The notes beneath the pieces were generated by a model, which did not search any database, was not told the DNA's origin, and was given only the letters and a program-made list of their open reading frames with translations. 64,000 nucleotides of DNA. Origin: Alviniconcha marisindica. Lineage: Eukaryota > Mollusca > Gastropoda > Provannidae. Position 1 is the stretch's first letter. The number at the start of each line of letters is the position of its first letter. A program made the position numbers and the translations under genes. The stretch is from positions 1 to 64,000 of the forward strand of contig JABMCL010001389.1 in assembly GCA_018857735.1 (NCBI GenBank), written 5' to 3'. Shown in pieces: positions 1 to 13,127 of the stretch.

Positions 1-337
1 GATGAAAAAGCCACCAAGACTCCTCATAAGTATGCTGCAAGAGAACAGACAAAACAAAGATCACAGCACTGAAACAGCTAGGTTTCACACTGCAAATGAA
101 GTGGACTTTGGAGACTCAACACTCCAGTGGGTTTTCTGTTTTGTTTTGTATGTCAGCTTTGTTAACATACACATTCCATCACTCAAACTATGCAAAGACA
201 AGAATCAATTTTCAAACCATGGGGATTGGGGACAGGCAGCACTACTGCCAGGAATGATGTAGGTTGAGCCCTCTCCACCCCCCCCCCCCCTCCTCCTCCC
301 TCCCAAACATCCTTCATTCCGACCCATATCCACAGAC

Positions 338-474
338 CTGAAGAAAGGGATGTCCATGTTGTCCCCAGCGGCAACATATGGTGCACGGATGTCGTAGTTC
401 CAGAGGATGAAGGTGATAAGGATGTAGTCCAGGTGACTGCGATGCAGTGGCAGGTAAATCATGGGCAAGCCCCT
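338..474 (-). CDS. GPAM: GPAM coding exon 8 with acyltransferase motif I
   Basis: 137 nt encoding RGLPMIYLPLHRSHLDY and APYVAAGDNMDIPFF. HRSHLD is the catalytic H-x4-D motif of glycerolipid acyltransferases. Acceptor acttgcag, donor AG|gtctgt. The substrate-binding and later motifs are expected to the left of base 1. Confidence 0.9.
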
Positions 475-3199
475 CTGCAAGTCAGCCAAGCAATTTCGTC
501 AATCATTTGCAGGTCTGGGGAACAATGGAACTTGACAGAAATGTGTGAGGCAATGGCAATTCACTGTTGTGGCTGCATCATAGTCAACTGCTAAAACCAA
601 CTGTGAAAACAGCCTGCAACATGATTAGCTTTAATTTCCCACTGGGATGAATAAAGTATATTGTTATGATGCGACACCCAGCCTGGAAGCACCACCCGTG
701 GACAGTTCATAAACAAAGTATAATATTCCCAAAGCATGATGGACTCAAAAGGCCTTTCCAAAATAGGCATCGAGTGATAAAAAAACCCACTCAGCAGAAA
801 CTTTTCATATTCCTCTCTACTCTATTTGTAAACACACTGTAATAAAAAGAATGTCACACAGAGAACAGTCCTGTGCACATTTCAATGTCACTGACAAATA
901 CATATTCTTTTTAACCTTGAAAGAAAACAACCTGTTAACCACTGATTTAACACTTTAGGTCTTACAAACGAAAAAGTTTGCAAAAGTTTGCAACAGATTC
1001 ACGATCAGCTGCAGCAAAAGGTTGTCAGCTAGACTTTGGGGGTAAAACCCAGAACAAGGCAGGTCAAGAAGAGGGCCTAAACTGGTTTTATTCACTGGAT
1101 TCAAATTTCTGCACTCATTAATGCAAGAGTTGGGTGGGTGAAAAGACAGATTCAAATTGGTGTTGTTGTTTGAGATCATTAATATTCTGTTAATTGTTGT
1201 ATGAGTGGACGAGCGGAGACTGGTGCGTGCATGTCAGTCATTGTGTGTGTGTGTGTATTGTTTGATAGGTGATAATGGTAATTAAGGTTTTGTTTGCTGA
1301 AATATATGTTAATGTAGTTTTTGTGATAAGATATTTGTACAGTGCAGTGAGTTTAACTCTGGAAAGAATAGCACTTTATAAGAATTATTTATTATTATTA
1401 TTATTAAAAAAGTCGAGACAGATCCCGGTCCCACCTCTGTTGCCTTCTTGAGGACGGCCATCTGTCCTCTCTGTACCAGCACCCCTCGTAGCATCAGTGA
1501 CAGGAACTTGAACAGGAACCAACCAGTGAACCTGCACGCACCAAACACCACCATCGGTCATTTGTCCTTTCTGCAAAGCAACCATGGCAAGTGCATGCAG
1601 TTTCAGAGAGATGAAGTGTTGAGGAGCTTGAGACACTACCCGGCACAAAGCCAAGGGCGTCACACCATCAATCACTCGGAGGATCACTCGGAGGAGAGAG
1701 GGGCAGGGAAGGAGGAAGTGCTCAAACATCTTCCTCAAAAGGGCCTTCACCAACCAAACCAACACTGAAACCACTTCAAAGGCAACACTATATAGCCTCC
1801 GAGATGGGGTGGAGCCCTTGTGGGCTTTCCCATGCACATAGATACCATCTTGAACTAAACTGTACCAGTAGCCCCTGGAACCACCCAGCAAACCTGTACA
1901 CCAGTGATACTGATAGGGATCACCCAGCAGGTACTAGTCTGCATACCTCCAACATCACCATCTGCCCTTTCTTTACCAGCACCCTTCATTACATTGGTGC
2001 CAGACACCACCCAGCAGACCTCAAACATCACCACCTGTATCTGCCCTTTCTGTACTAGCACCCTTTGTTATATCAGTGACAGACACCACCAGCAGACCTG
2101 CATATATCAAACACTACCATCTGCTCTTTCTGTACCAGCACCCTTTGTTATATCAGTGACAGACACCACCCAACAGACCCGCACACATCAAACATCACCA
2201 TTTGTATCTGCCCTTTCTGTACCAGCACCCTTTGTTACATAAGCGACAGACACCACCCAGCAGATCTGCATCCATCAAACATCAACAGTATCAGCCTTTT
2301 GTTACATCAGTGAGTCTTCGATTAATATTCAAAGTCATAAAGTTCCAGATCAGCTGTTTTGCACTAGGCAAACATATTGACTATAAAAAAAAAAATTAAC
2401 GGAGAGAGTGATAATTTCTCTCTGCTTCAGCTGAATCGGGGATAATTTCCTGGAGCAGCTGGGGGCATTGCCCAAGCTGTTTCAGCACAGAAAGGCTTCA
2501 GATTCTACATGGTTGGGATTTGGGTATACAGCTATTTGTGCATTGCACATTTGTAAGTTGTAAAACGCTTTGACTGTTTGAGTCTCAGAAAGCACTCTAT
2601 AAATTCCCTATTATCATTATTATTATTCCTTACGCAAGGCAGATTCGTTCATAATAATAATATTAAGGAAGATCACTGTCAACATGTTTGCACCCAATCA
2701 GTAATAAAGAAACTCACTTGATGAACAGCGTTGATACTGAGGCCTTCATTTTGTTGATGATCTTGACAGCTCGCTTTTCTACAACTGCAAGCTTGTCTGG
2801 AAAATGGAAGTGTTCAGTCATGGTACTTGAGGGAGGTAACAAATAGAACAGTAATTTGCTTTCTCTCCCTCTCTCACATGCATATGTGCACGCATGCACA
2901 CACTCACAAACACACGTAAATCAAATGTCCACAGTAACAACAGCTAAAACTGAGTGCATGCACTCCCAGCAACAAGCTCATTTCAAAGACCAACAAGTGT
3001 GAGCTTCAGTAATTTGCTCTGGGGAAAGCTATTAACTGTAAATGCAATTCATGCATGACCAGCCAGTTTGAACCTGGGCCCTTTAACGATGCAAGCAACA
3101 ACAAAAATGTGATTAATGAATGCAACAGCTGTTGTATAAAACAAACTGGCTTTAGACTTTAGTTATTCTGTGGACTATGCATGTGTATGTGTGTGTATT

Positions 3200-3292
<93 letters not shown>

Positions 3293-3359
3293 GTGTGTGT
3301 GTGTGTGTGAATGTGAGTGTGTATGTGTGAGTGAGAGAGTGTGTGTGCATGTGTGTGCA

Positions 3360-3420
<61 letters not shown>

Positions 3421-6400
3421 GTGTGAATGTGTATGTGTGAGTGAGAGAGAGAATGTGTGTGTGTGTGTGTGTGTGCATGCATGTGTGTGTGTGTGTGTGT
3501 GTGTGTGCATGCATGTGTGTGTGTGTGGAGTTCTACCTGTGCCATCATGTTCAGCTCCCAGGTCTCGGGCTGTCTTTTGGACAGCCTCAACAACACTGCA
3601 ATCAATCAATCGCAAAGACAATGGAATCAATAAAGTCCACGAAGAACAGATGCTCAGACAAGAGTTTTGCAGGAAGAAGCATGCATTATTGATATTATTA
3701 ACTACCTTAAATAAAGGGGAGAAGAAAAAAGAAAAAAAAGAAGTTGCACCTCATTTCTAGTTCTACTACCTTATTTCAGCCAAAATTTCAGCTATGTGCA
3801 TCCATCTTTTTTTTTTCATCTTTTCTTTTTCTTCATGCATGCACAGTATCTACCACAGTAGCAGAAAACAACACAACTGAGAGCTTAACGACAGGGCTTA
3901 CCAAATACATGTGTTCGTGAGCATTATCTGATGTTCATGTTCAACCAATCAATGGGGGTTGGAGGTGGTGGGGGGGGGGGGGGACTGGAGGATAGGAGGA
4001 GGGTGCCTATAGCAGGTTTATATATATATATGTACATATACAAAGTACAAATGACATGTGTCAGTGAATGTCAGGGGTGCTCTCAACAAACACTGCAAAA
4101 TTCTGTGAAGCACCACCATGACCGTTCAGCTACCTAGCATAGTCCAAGTGCAGTAATACTGATAACAATGTATCAAAGTACAAAGCGCATGCTACTAGTG
4201 CAGTAACAGCAGTGTAACACAGTACAAATGCAGCAATAGCAGTGTAACAAAGTACAAAGTCCAGTTTTGTTTTCAGACCACAAAGTACACACGCAGTAAT
4301 AGCAGTGTAACAAAGTACAAAGTCCAGTTTTGTTTTCAGACCACCCCCCACCCAATGGCATTTTTAAGTTCATCTGCCTGGACAAAAATAAGTTACTGGC
4401 TGCTGAGCGAACTGCAACACTGCGCCAGTGCTGCAGCAGTGTTTGGCAATGCTGGCTACACGTAGCCCCGTGGCTGTGGTGGTTACCGTCTGTTGGTGAG
4501 AACAGCCATGCTGAGGTCTGGGTAGGGGCCGAAGAGGGGTCTGCGCATGGTGTACACCAGCTCACTGAACGACGTCACCAACTTACTCCGGCTCCTGAGC
4601 AAAAGGCGCAAGAATTAAAGCAACACCATCATAAAAAAAATTAAACCAACATTTTATCAGCACACAGCTGGTGACAGAAAACACTACCGGCACACAACTG
4701 TTGGGCACAAATGTTCAGCCACACAAAACAGTTAGCAGGGAAGTTCATGAGTGATCCAGTGGCACTTTGTAAACAGACAGGAAATAACTGGCTACAAAGC
4801 TTTAATGAATAGCTGACAGGAAATTTGGTCAGCTGGGATTTTGTTGTTGCAGAACTGTTGGTGGGAGCCTGAATCTTCATTATTTCACAAAGAGACAGGA
4901 AATTACTGGCTAGAAAGCTTTAATGAATAGTTGATAGGAAATTTTATCAGTGGGGATTTTGCTGTTGGTGCAGAATTGTTAGCAAGGAACTGAAATGGAC
5001 GCATCCATCTATCTTTGAACTACATCAGCAGTTTTCTGGACTCCTTACAATAAACTCATCCCCCACTAAAACACTAATCCTCTCCTCTGTGATATAATTA
5101 TAATATAATAATAAGAACAATTAAGTGGCAGGACAAATACATCCTGCAAAAGTCAAAACCACTCAAACTGTACCATCACAATGCATGTAACAATTGTCAG
5201 TTACTCTTCAGCTACAAGTAAGGAGCCTGTACCTAAAGTTCATGGACTTGTTTTTATTGTTAGAGAGGAAGGCAGTTGAGTGGGATTTTTTAAATTTTTT
5301 AATTTATATAAACAAAACAGCTCAAAATGCTGCACCTGCATTAATCCAAAGTGAGCATAAACCAGAAGTAGTGCAGTGCAAGCTCACCCCAACTCGGGCT
5401 TGACATCCAGAATGTTTCTGATGCCCATGTCAGCTGCTGCTGGCTCGGCCAGATCCTCCTGCACACAACACAGGAAACTTAAAGGGGACACTAGGCAAAG
5501 CAGCATCACAGGACCTATCCACAAGAATGGAAGAAAAAAGACTCAAAACAGTTTTTTTGCTTGATTTCTTCTTTTTCCTCCTAATCCCAGGTCATGTTCA
5601 TGTATCAAAGAGTTCATGGCCCAATGAAAATTAAGCACATATATATATATGCATGGCAGCCTTGTTAAGGATGATCTAGCCTGTTAAGAATAGAAGTTTC
5701 AAAATCACAAAAACACAACCATCAGCACTGCCATTTTATGCCTGGCAGTCTGTCTCTGACATCATGAACTTGCAGGGGCAGGAAATTGATAGGATTTTTT
5801 TTCTAAAAACAAAAAGTGTTGTTTTTTGACATCATAAGCCAATCCTTATCTGCTCTTCACTGGCAAAGACTAAACAGACATGGCTGCATCCCAAGACTGA
5901 CAGACAGTGCAGTCTCTACAATTGGTAGTTTGATTCATTTAGTACACTCTGTGATTAAAGGTCTGGGTAGTGTACGTATCACAGTTAGTGCCAGACTACC
6001 ACTTCAAAAACTACAAATCAATTGTATATGAAACATTCTATCTCCCTCTCCCATTTAATCAGTGTCTCACCCCCCAACCCCCACACACTATTGCACACAT
6101 ACACATTTCTAAAAATACTTGGACAACACCTTAAAGCTTAATTTCTTGTAAAGAGCAAGTGCATAAATCTGCAAGACACGTACTCTGCTAACAGGCATAC
6201 ATCGACAGCATTGTCCCATGAGAGGTCGTCGGACTTTGAAATCCTCCGGCTTGTATGATGGTGTGCACTTGAAGGATGCCAGCATGTTGATGTCATACTG
6301 AAAAAATAGCCATCCATAAATCAAACAAATTAAGTGTACTACTACTAGAAGGTTTCGTTAAAACTGCTTATAAATATCATTTAATACCATGGTAATCGCA

Positions 6401-6546
6401 CTAATCATAAGTGCATACAAAGGGGGGGAATGTAAACCAGAAAACAAAGGTGTTTCTTATGCACATCACAATTAGGCACAGCATCTTGAGGTTTCATTCA
6501 GGTGGGGAAGGGCCAGAAATTATCTTCTCTTCTCTCTCTCTCTCTG

Positions 6547-6631
<85 letters not shown>

Positions 6632-7528
6632 AAAACCTGATTTCAAAATGATACATGCAGCTAGCATTTTACTAGTATAGCAGTACACAACACAACTAGA
6701 ATGAACTAAATAAAATAAATACACGCTGGGTTAACTGGACACATCTTGAAGCCTATTATTGTATTAAGTACTATTTTCTTGCATCTGACCTGCTCAACAT
6801 ATTGCTATTATTAGACAATCATTAGCTATGAAAAGCCAATCCTTTCAATTTTTGTATGACATTTGATTATATAACTGCCACATGGACACAATGAACCCCT
6901 CTGCCACTGTGAGATCAAAACACATGAAAGGTTATTTTGATCAGTCATGTTCATGATTCAGTGTAATTATCTTTCAGCTGGTACGGAATGGGGGTTTTTT
7001 TCTCTCTTTTTTTCAGAACACAATTACCTAATGAAATGTAACTAGATCAAAATTTGTGTACCTTTTTCAACAGTTTTGTCTCATTGTTTGTTTATGCATT
7101 AACTGTTGCATAAAAAAAGAGGGGTCTACCCTGAAAATGTTATCATGTTTTGTACTGTCTGATTATCATGTTTTGTACAGTCTGATTATCATGTTTTGTC
7201 TGATTATCATATTTTGTACTGTCTGACTATTATGTTTTGTAATGTCTAATTATCATGTTTTGTACTATCTGATTAAGTGTTCTTTTTAAGCATTCTTCTT
7301 TACCTTTTGGGTGATTTGATCGACTTGTTTCACAATGCTGGTGCCCAGTCAATTATGCTTCAGAAGTGTGTGTTTTTCACCTCTTTTTTTTCTTCTTCCT
7401 TTTTTACATTAGGCACTACTTTTTACCTGGACTTCATTTAAAAATGTTGTCTGCTTCCGACGGGGATTACGGCGCCCAAACTGCACTCCACTTCGGGTGC
7501 CAGTGTAAGTTGAAAATTCAGCAGGCAT
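338..7528 (-). CDS. GPAM: GPAM: mitochondrial glycerol-3-phosphate acyltransferase, 5' part
   Basis: Eight exons join in phase (7427-7528, 6184-6297, 5388-5458, 4487-4594, 3537-3595, 2718-2796, 1435-1531, 338-474) to give 255 codons plus two bases; the rest lies left of the window. The family transfers an acyl group from acyl-CoA to sn-1 of glycerol-3-phosphate at the outer mitochondrial membrane, the first step of glycerolipid synthesis. Support: the RRPLMGQCC block near residue 57, a FTGW segment, and acyltransferase motif I, HRSHLD (H221, D226), followed by APYVAAGDN, which matches the GPAM rather than the DHAP-acyltransferase pattern. In mammals motif I falls near residues 230-235, so the visible N-terminus has about the right length. 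The start ATG at 7528 is the first in the exon, but no in-frame stop precedes it, so an upstream coding exon cannot be excluded. Introns hold a 23-bp minisatellite and long TG tracts. Confidence 0.88.
1435..1531 (-). CDS. GPAM: GPAM coding exon 7
   Basis: 97 nt encoding FTGWFLFKFLSLML then QRGQMAVLKKATE, a hydrophobic segment followed by a helix, as found just before motif I in the family. Acceptor gtgcag, donor GAG|gtggga; ends in phase 0. Confidence 0.85.
2551..2628 (+). repeat. Retroposon remnant ending in ATT-rich tail
   Basis: Matches 30373-30440 in inverted orientation: TTGTAAAACGCTTTGA, then GAGTCTCAGAAAGC and CTCTATAAATTCCCTATTAT before an ATT microsatellite. A shared body with a trinucleotide tail is typical of a retroposon 3' end. 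Confidence 0.55.
2718..2796 (-). CDS. GPAM: GPAM coding exon 6
   Basis: 79 nt encoding a Lys-rich amphipathic segment, VEKRAVKIINKMKASVS. Acceptor ttccag, donor TCAA|gtgagt. Phase joins with exons 5 and 7. Confidence 0.8.
3196..3530. repeat. Compound (TG)n microsatellite
   Basis: About 330 bp of TG with short interruptions, ending next to GPAM exon 5. On the transcript it reads as CA repeats starting about 10 nt after the 5' splice site. Confidence 0.95.
3537..3595 (-). CDS. GPAM: GPAM coding exon 5
   Basis: 59 nt encoding VVEAVQKTARDLGAEHDGT, a predicted helix. Acceptor gattgcag, donor ACAG|gtagaa. A long CA run on the minus strand begins about 10 nt inside the following intron. Confidence 0.78.
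4178..4344. repeat. Short tandem duplication in GPAM intron
   Basis: Repeated blocks with AGCAGTGTAACAAAGTACAA and CCAGTTTTGTTTTCAGACCA, two full copies and a partial one. Confidence 0.7.
4487..4594 (-). CDS. GPAM: GPAM coding exon 4
   Basis: 108 nt; its first base completes the glycine codon left by exon 3, and two bases remain. Acceptor gctcag, donor CG|gtaacc. Encodes KLVTSFSELVYTM and PYPDLSMAVLTNR. Confidence 0.8.
4778..4985. repeat. Imperfect tandem duplication
   Basis: Two copies of a block with ACTGGCTA(C/G)AAAGCTTTAA and GATTTTG(T/C)TGTTG, at about 4778-4865 and 4892-4985. Confidence 0.65.
5388..5458 (-). CDS. GPAM: GPAM coding exon 3
   Basis: 71 nt, enters in phase 0 and leaves two bases; acceptor tgtgcag, donor GG|gtgagc. 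Encodes ADMGIRNILDV, equivalent to the GLRNV region of vertebrate GPAM. Confidence 0.8.
6184..6297 (-). CDS. GPAM: GPAM coding exon 2
   Basis: 38 codons, phase 0 on both sides, acceptor ttttcag and donor AGA|gtacgt. Contains RRPLMGQCC, which corresponds to the N-terminal RPxxGxCC block of vertebrate GPAM. Confidence 0.85.
6549..6627. repeat. (CA)n microsatellite
   Basis: Nearly pure CA repeat in a GPAM intron, interrupted once. Confidence 0.95.
7140..7277. repeat. 23-bp minisatellite, about six copies
   Basis: Unit TATCATGTTTTGTACTGTCTGAT without the final bases in some copies; one copy is shortened. Lies between GPAM exons 1 and 2. Confidence 0.8.
7427..7528 (-). CDS. GPAM: GPAM coding exon 1 (start)
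   Basis: 34 codons from ATG, beginning MPAEFSTYTG; ends in phase 0 at donor CAG|gtaaaa. The exon itself extends to 7561 behind acceptor tttgcag, so the first 33 nt are read as 5' UTR. The segment is rich in Arg and Lys (GRRNPRRKQ). Confidence 0.8.
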
Positions 7529-9434
7529 GATTTCCAATTCACTTTGAGCACAAAACAGTTTCTGCAAAGAAAAACCAAAACATTATGTGTAAATAAAACT
7601 AGCATTCATAATTGTTCCTGTACTTAAAATCACCAAAACTTTAACATGTCTGATAGCAGTAAATTATTTCCAATAACATGTTATTCATCTGAACTAAAAT
7701 ACAAGTTTGCACGCTAAAAATGGGCCAGAAATTTCACCCTGCCTGGCTCCAACCCAGAGCTGGGAGTGCTATGAGCCCAGCCCACGCAGCTGAGCTTATC
7801 TACTTCAATGCCATCAAACTAGGACCAGAAAACCATTCAACTAGTCGCAACACAAGACCCAGATTTTAGCAATGATGAATGTCAAATAACCAGTCAAACA
7901 GAATACTGAATGCACATGTATACTGTATCTTTTTGGTTTACATGACATCTCAATATATATAACATATATATGCAGCTGTGGCAATGGCAAAAGATATCTA
8001 ACGGGTTTGATCTCAAAATTGCCATGCCCTAGCCATGCAGACCTGAACCAAACTGTCTGAAAATGAAAAAAATGCCATATTTACAGAAGATTAGAACTGC
8101 AATTTGTGCTATTTACAAAAGATTAAAACTACAGTATTTCCATACGATCCTTGTTACGGGCAATGGAACCAATGCAAGCTGAGGGGACAGGTCTTCATTA
8201 CTGTACATGTTCATCCATCTTCCTGGTGAGTTTAAATCATCAGTCAGGTTGCTGTGTCAAGCTACACCTGATAACGCTTTAACAGCTCACACCTCCACAT
8301 GAAGAAAATAAAAATGGATACAAATGTTTTGGCAAAGCTGTCAATGCTATTTCATTATATCAAATGTTACAGTCAGTAGCAACTTGTCACTAGGCAATCA
8401 CTGTGAGAGTGACCAAAAATCCTCGGTCATGACATCCCAGCACAGAGTTAGATTAGAAGGACGACAAGTAAGATACCCAGTGTGTATAGGTCTACAGCCA
8501 TCTCTTTGACCCTGACACTGATAACTGTTCTAGAAATATTATGTCATCATGCTATCACAGCAACACCAGTATGACTGATATTGTGATAATGATATGTATA
8601 CACAATATTAGTTTATTACATGTCTGATATACCATTATCACTTCCACAGTACTAATGTACCATTCTCAATGTCCCATTAATTAATTTTGCTGTCAAGGAT
8701 ACTGTGACCACTGAGGGTGAGAAATGACATTTAGTTTACTGGCTTAGCCAGAGGTGATAACTGATATTAATATCTCCACACCTCAACTTTACGAACAGGT
8801 CTTCATTCTCATTGCTGCGTGGCTTTGAACTGGTGAATTGTATCATACAAGAATAAATCTGACATGTGTTCAGACAGAGGTGATCAAGACTGTTGGGTGT
8901 GTGAAAGTATCAACTGATGCTTCTGAAGTTCTGTGGCATTAGCCTGCTCATCCACCATTGCTGAACACTGCAATGCCAGATCATCAACAGACTACCAAAA
9001 GCTGCAGAAGACACTGACACATTGATGATTGACAGTGACAATTCAATCAAACTAACCACTGCTGTCATTTTGGGGAAGTCTGCAGATCTAATGCTTGCCA
9101 TGCACATGTGTACAACAACAATACCCCTCCGATGAATGTGTTATTGCTTCATTGTTAAACAGCCCCTTAGTGTATTACTTCATACTGCAAAGTGCACCGC
9201 AAAAAATAGCACATCTACTGCTATTTATCTAAAACTAGTAAAAGTAATACCTATTTAACCCCTTCACTGCCCCAGTTTATAAAATTTCCAGGCTGAAAAG
9301 TACACACACACACACCTGCAAGCAGTATATTCAAAACCTTTGCTAGATTGTTTAGACTAATGGTATACAGTACAAGCCGTAAAAAACAAACATTTCCAGT
9401 ACCAACATGCAGTCAGCTGGTACCTTCAACATTA

Positions 9435-9695
9435 CCTAGACCTAATAATGTGCTGAGTTGCTGTAGGTGCATGTTTAAGTAACTGTGACCAGCCATCTGT
9501 ACTTCTGGCTGAAGGACTGGGATTTTAATTCATGTGCTACTGTGGTAACATGGAAGTGGAACAGATACAAAAATAACAGTCAGCACAGAAAGGTGGCCCT
9601 GGAAAACTGAATTCTTCCACTGCTCCTGAGGGGATTTGAACCATAACCTTTTGATAAGAAGTTCTGCACTCTACCACTGTCGGAGCTGTATCCCT
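9435..9695 (-). mobile_element. tRNA-derived SINE, family S2
   Basis: On the minus strand a tRNA-like head has GACAGTGGTAGAG (box A like) and GGTTCAAATCC (box B consensus). The body matches 49676-49960 (TTACCACAGTAGCACAT, AACATGCACCTA). Confidence 0.72.
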
Positions 9696-9960
9696 CCCCA
9701 GCCCACCCCCAAGCCACCCTCCCCCTACTTGTCTGAATCCAAATCATACACGTTGCAAAATATCCAGTGAACTGGCATCCCTCAGTTTGGATCTCACTGA
9801 ATCTACTAATCTTGATTCAGTAAATTCTGTCAACTGAAGCCCCTTTCGCACAGCACCGAACTCAACTTCAAGCAACATGGTAACAGTACTAACACAGACA
9901 GCAACAGCTTTTATTTTTTGCTGGTACTGCAAAGTCACACATTCTGAGTTCTGTGAGACT

Positions 9961-9961
9961 C

Positions 9962-10025
<64 letters not shown>
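9961..10025. repeat. (GT)n(GA)n microsatellite
   Basis: Short GT run followed by about 25 GA units. Confidence 0.95.
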
Positions 10026-10028
<3 letters not shown>

Positions 10029-10443
10029 ATACACTTCCAGAAAGGCTGCAGGTTATAATATATAAACAACGGTTGCTCTCATGACTCTTTTTCGGTTTCT
10101 GTCATAGTTACACTGTCAGAACAATTTACAATTACCAAAAGAAAAATTGGGGCGAAAACCGAAAATAAAGTTGTGTACGTTAGTTCCTGGACATTTAGGC
10201 CGCAAGCAGAATGTTATCTGCAGCAGAAAACTGTATACTTACATAGGAATTACAAGAGGTCACCGTGATAGTTTCAAGCTATCACGTAGTATGGGTTCCT
10301 GTTCAGCAGCGTTTAACAATGACTTGTGTCCAAATCACAAAAACAGAGGTTGACCGCCACTGATCCAGTCTCGACTCCATCTCCACATGGGCTGTTGACC
10401 TTTCCGAACGCTTGTGCCGTGCGCTTGACCTACGTATTATTCT

Positions 10444-10473
10444 ATTGGCCGGACTGTGTGTCTTTCGTCCAAT
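10444..10473. promoter_or_regulatory. Paired CCAAT motifs, possible GPAM promoter
   Basis: ATTGG at 10444-10448 and CCAAT at 10469-10473, opposite orientations, at the left border of the CpG-rich tract. Position fits a GPAM promoter; no start site can be proven from sequence. Confidence 0.3.
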
Positions 10474-11407
10474 CAAATGTGGGGTTGTGTTTGCTTCTTT
10501 TGGTGATGCAATCAGAGCAATATCTTGCGGTATGTTATACCATACGCCGGGGACATGGTCGAATGCTGCATGTAGGCCTACTACGCTTAATGTAATTTTT
10601 GTGTGTGTTTTTGTTTGTTTGATTGTCAGTTTTGCATTTTTTTTATATCAAGATAAAACTGTTTGCTGTGCATTTTGGGTCAGTTTTGCGTTTTGTGCCG
10701 CGTCAGGTTTTCGCCAAGTTATTCATTGAAAATGCTTGACCTGTGAGTGCATGTGTTGATGCGTGTAACTGGTAGGGTTGACTGTTTCGGATGTGTGTGT
10801 GTCTTCCAGACTCTAAGATAAAGTACTCTGTGTTTTATGTGTACTTATGTTCATGACGGTATTATACTGACAGTCAGTGTGTGTTATTTTACTCGGTACT
10901 CTCGGCGGCCAAGAGTTCTATGCAGTCGTAAGGCAAATTTATATGTTATTCATAGACAATATGAGATTCTGTATTCTGTCACTGTCAGTCTAGGCAGTTT
11001 GATGCCACCTGATGAGTGACAACAGCCGCCACTGAAGTATTTAATACTGCCTGACTGAAATCAGTGACTCGATCCGGCCTAACTGCCGCATCACTGAGTA
11101 GTCACGCCGCTGTTTCTCACTGTGACGGAGTCAGTTGTTAAAACGTGACCAAACAACAAGGGTCACATAAGTATGCACTTGAAACATTCGGTTGGATTCA
11201 AAAAGCGGTTTAGTCTGCAACCGCCGCCGCTCAGCTACCGCCGCCGCTCAGCCGCTACACTGAGGCTACATGGCTGAACATGTCAGTGATTTAAGTCAGG
11301 CTTTGCCGGTGGCGGTATGACTGAAATAAACGTCAGTCCCGGGCAGTGGCCTAGGCCCTGCGGATCGTCCCCCCCCCCACCCACCCCCCCCCCCCCCCGC
11401 CCGCCAT

Positions 11408-11482
11408 CGTGCGGCACACACTCAGTGACACACACACACACACCACACACTGACACACACACACACGGCACACACACACAGG

Positions 11483-11548
<66 letters not shown>

Positions 11549-11634
11549 ACACACACACACACACACATGACACACACACTGACACAGCACCACTGACACA
11601 CTCACTCACATGAACACACACACTGACACACACT

Positions 11635-11667
<33 letters not shown>

Positions 11668-11795
11668 CACACACACACACCCACACCACACACACCACAC
11701 ACACACTCAGTGACATCACACGGACACGCACACTCACACACACACACACACACACGTGACACACACACACACACACACTCACACACTGACTGACT
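11408..11795. repeat. Compound (CA)n with CACTGACA interruptions
   Basis: CA runs broken by repeated CACTGACACA and CATGACACAC blocks; preceded by a polyC stretch at 11371-11400. Confidence 0.9.
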
Positions 11796-12386
11796 GGGGG
11801 ACTGACACACTGGGCGGCAATGACACTGGCCGCGGGCCGCCGCAGTCCGTGAAACGCCGCCGCCCCGCTGATTCGCGGCAGTTTGAAGAAAGGACACCAA
11901 AACTGGCAATAACTACAACTGCCGAAATGAATGCCAATCAGTTAAGTTAGACCAAAGATCTCAGTTTTAGCGATAGTATACACCGCGTGTGACCTTAGCC
12001 TCTATACCGGCGATGATATTTGGTTTGACAAAAACGAAATTCATGCTGATCCGCGGCCGCGGGCCGAAATGAGCCGTTACTCAGTCAATGCCGCCGGTTT
12101 CAGTGCTTTCCGGACTCAGACGTCACAGTCACAGTGCCAGTGACTACTGGGACATTACTGACAAACAGAAAGGGGTGGGGGGGGGAGGGGGGGGGAGATG
12201 GGGAGGGGGGACCCTGAAAAGGCCGCTTAGTTGAGCAGTGCAGGCCGGCATGGCACTATTCGGTACTTTCCGTCACTGAAGTTGCGGCAGGTTGTATCAT
12301 ATGGAACCTCAGTCGATCCGCGATATACTCACGGCCCTTGAAGTAAAAGTACTTCCAATCAAGTTTTTACTGAGTTTTTCAGGGTT

Positions 12387-12391
12387 TGTGT

Positions 12392-12454
<63 letters not shown>
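12387..12454. repeat. (GT)n microsatellite
   Basis: Pure GT after one GTGAGT interruption. Confidence 0.95.
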
Positions 12455-12459
<5 letters not shown>

Positions 12460-12971
12460 ATTTTTTAATTCAGTCAGTTTAAGCCGTCCGGCAGCGGATC
12501 GACAGTGGCACACATTGAGGGTGGTGCTGCCCGGCGGTGGATCGACAGTAAGCCTTAATTAAATTCTAAACTGAAACATGTCGTCTTGTTAGCACTTCAC
12601 GGTCTTGACTTCCACTCGAAATTCACTGTGAGCATGCATGGTACTCGTCCTCCGCCCAACTTAATGGTCAATCCGTTGAAAGAACGGATTGTGGTGTTCC
12701 GCATAAGACTCAAAAAGACACTGAGGTGATCTAACTGACATTAAAGCTACATAATGCATGGTCAGTCTTGACGGTCGCGGAGAGGTCAGTGCAGCCAGTA
12801 GTACCGAGTTCTTGGACAGCGGCCTAGTCACTGAGTCGAGTCACCTCAGGCCGCTGTCTCTGAGAGTCTCTGTTTCAGTAGTGCTGTTCGTTTTAAGCAG
12901 GCTGTGTAAAGTTAGTTTTGTATAGTCAGAATGTTCGTGTGTGCGGGTGCCTCTGTCAGTGTGTATGCCAG

Positions 12972-12993
12972 TGTGTGTGTGTGTGTGTGTGTG

Positions 12994-13038
<45 letters not shown>

Positions 13039-13050
13039 CGCGCGCGCGCG
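12972..13050. repeat. (TG)n(CG)n alternating tract
   Basis: TG repeat running directly into about ten CG units at 13028-13050, an alternating purine-pyrimidine tract. Confidence 0.92.
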
Positions 13051-13127
13051 CTTAGAATAGTCTCTATGAACAAGATTTTGCGCTTTACAAATAATTACAC
13101 TTCAGTGTCTCCATTCTTGAAGATGGG

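Larger units (their letters stand above)
7562..10130. other. AT-rich stretch upstream of the GPAM start exon
   Basis: No coding exon recognised. Because the start exon opens with an acceptor, this is probably a first intron reaching back to a leader exon in the CpG-rich tract. It holds one SINE (9435-9695). Confidence 0.4.

Noticed and set aside
3152..3630. Long open frames of His-Thr or Cys-Val repeats here and at many other places (22720-23050, 23347-24402, 30709-31280, 37752-38817, 45068-45974)
   Set aside because: They are translations of CA/TG, GA and related microsatellites, open in several frames on both strands with no other coding support.
8910..9107. Minus-strand 65-aa frame
   Set aside because: No recognisable motif, no splice fit with GPAM, and composition typical of intronic DNA.
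10412..10729. Plus-strand 105-aa hydrophobic frame in the CpG-rich tract
   Set aside because: Looks membrane-like only because of TTT/TGT-rich DNA; no homology recognised and it overlaps the likely GPAM promoter.
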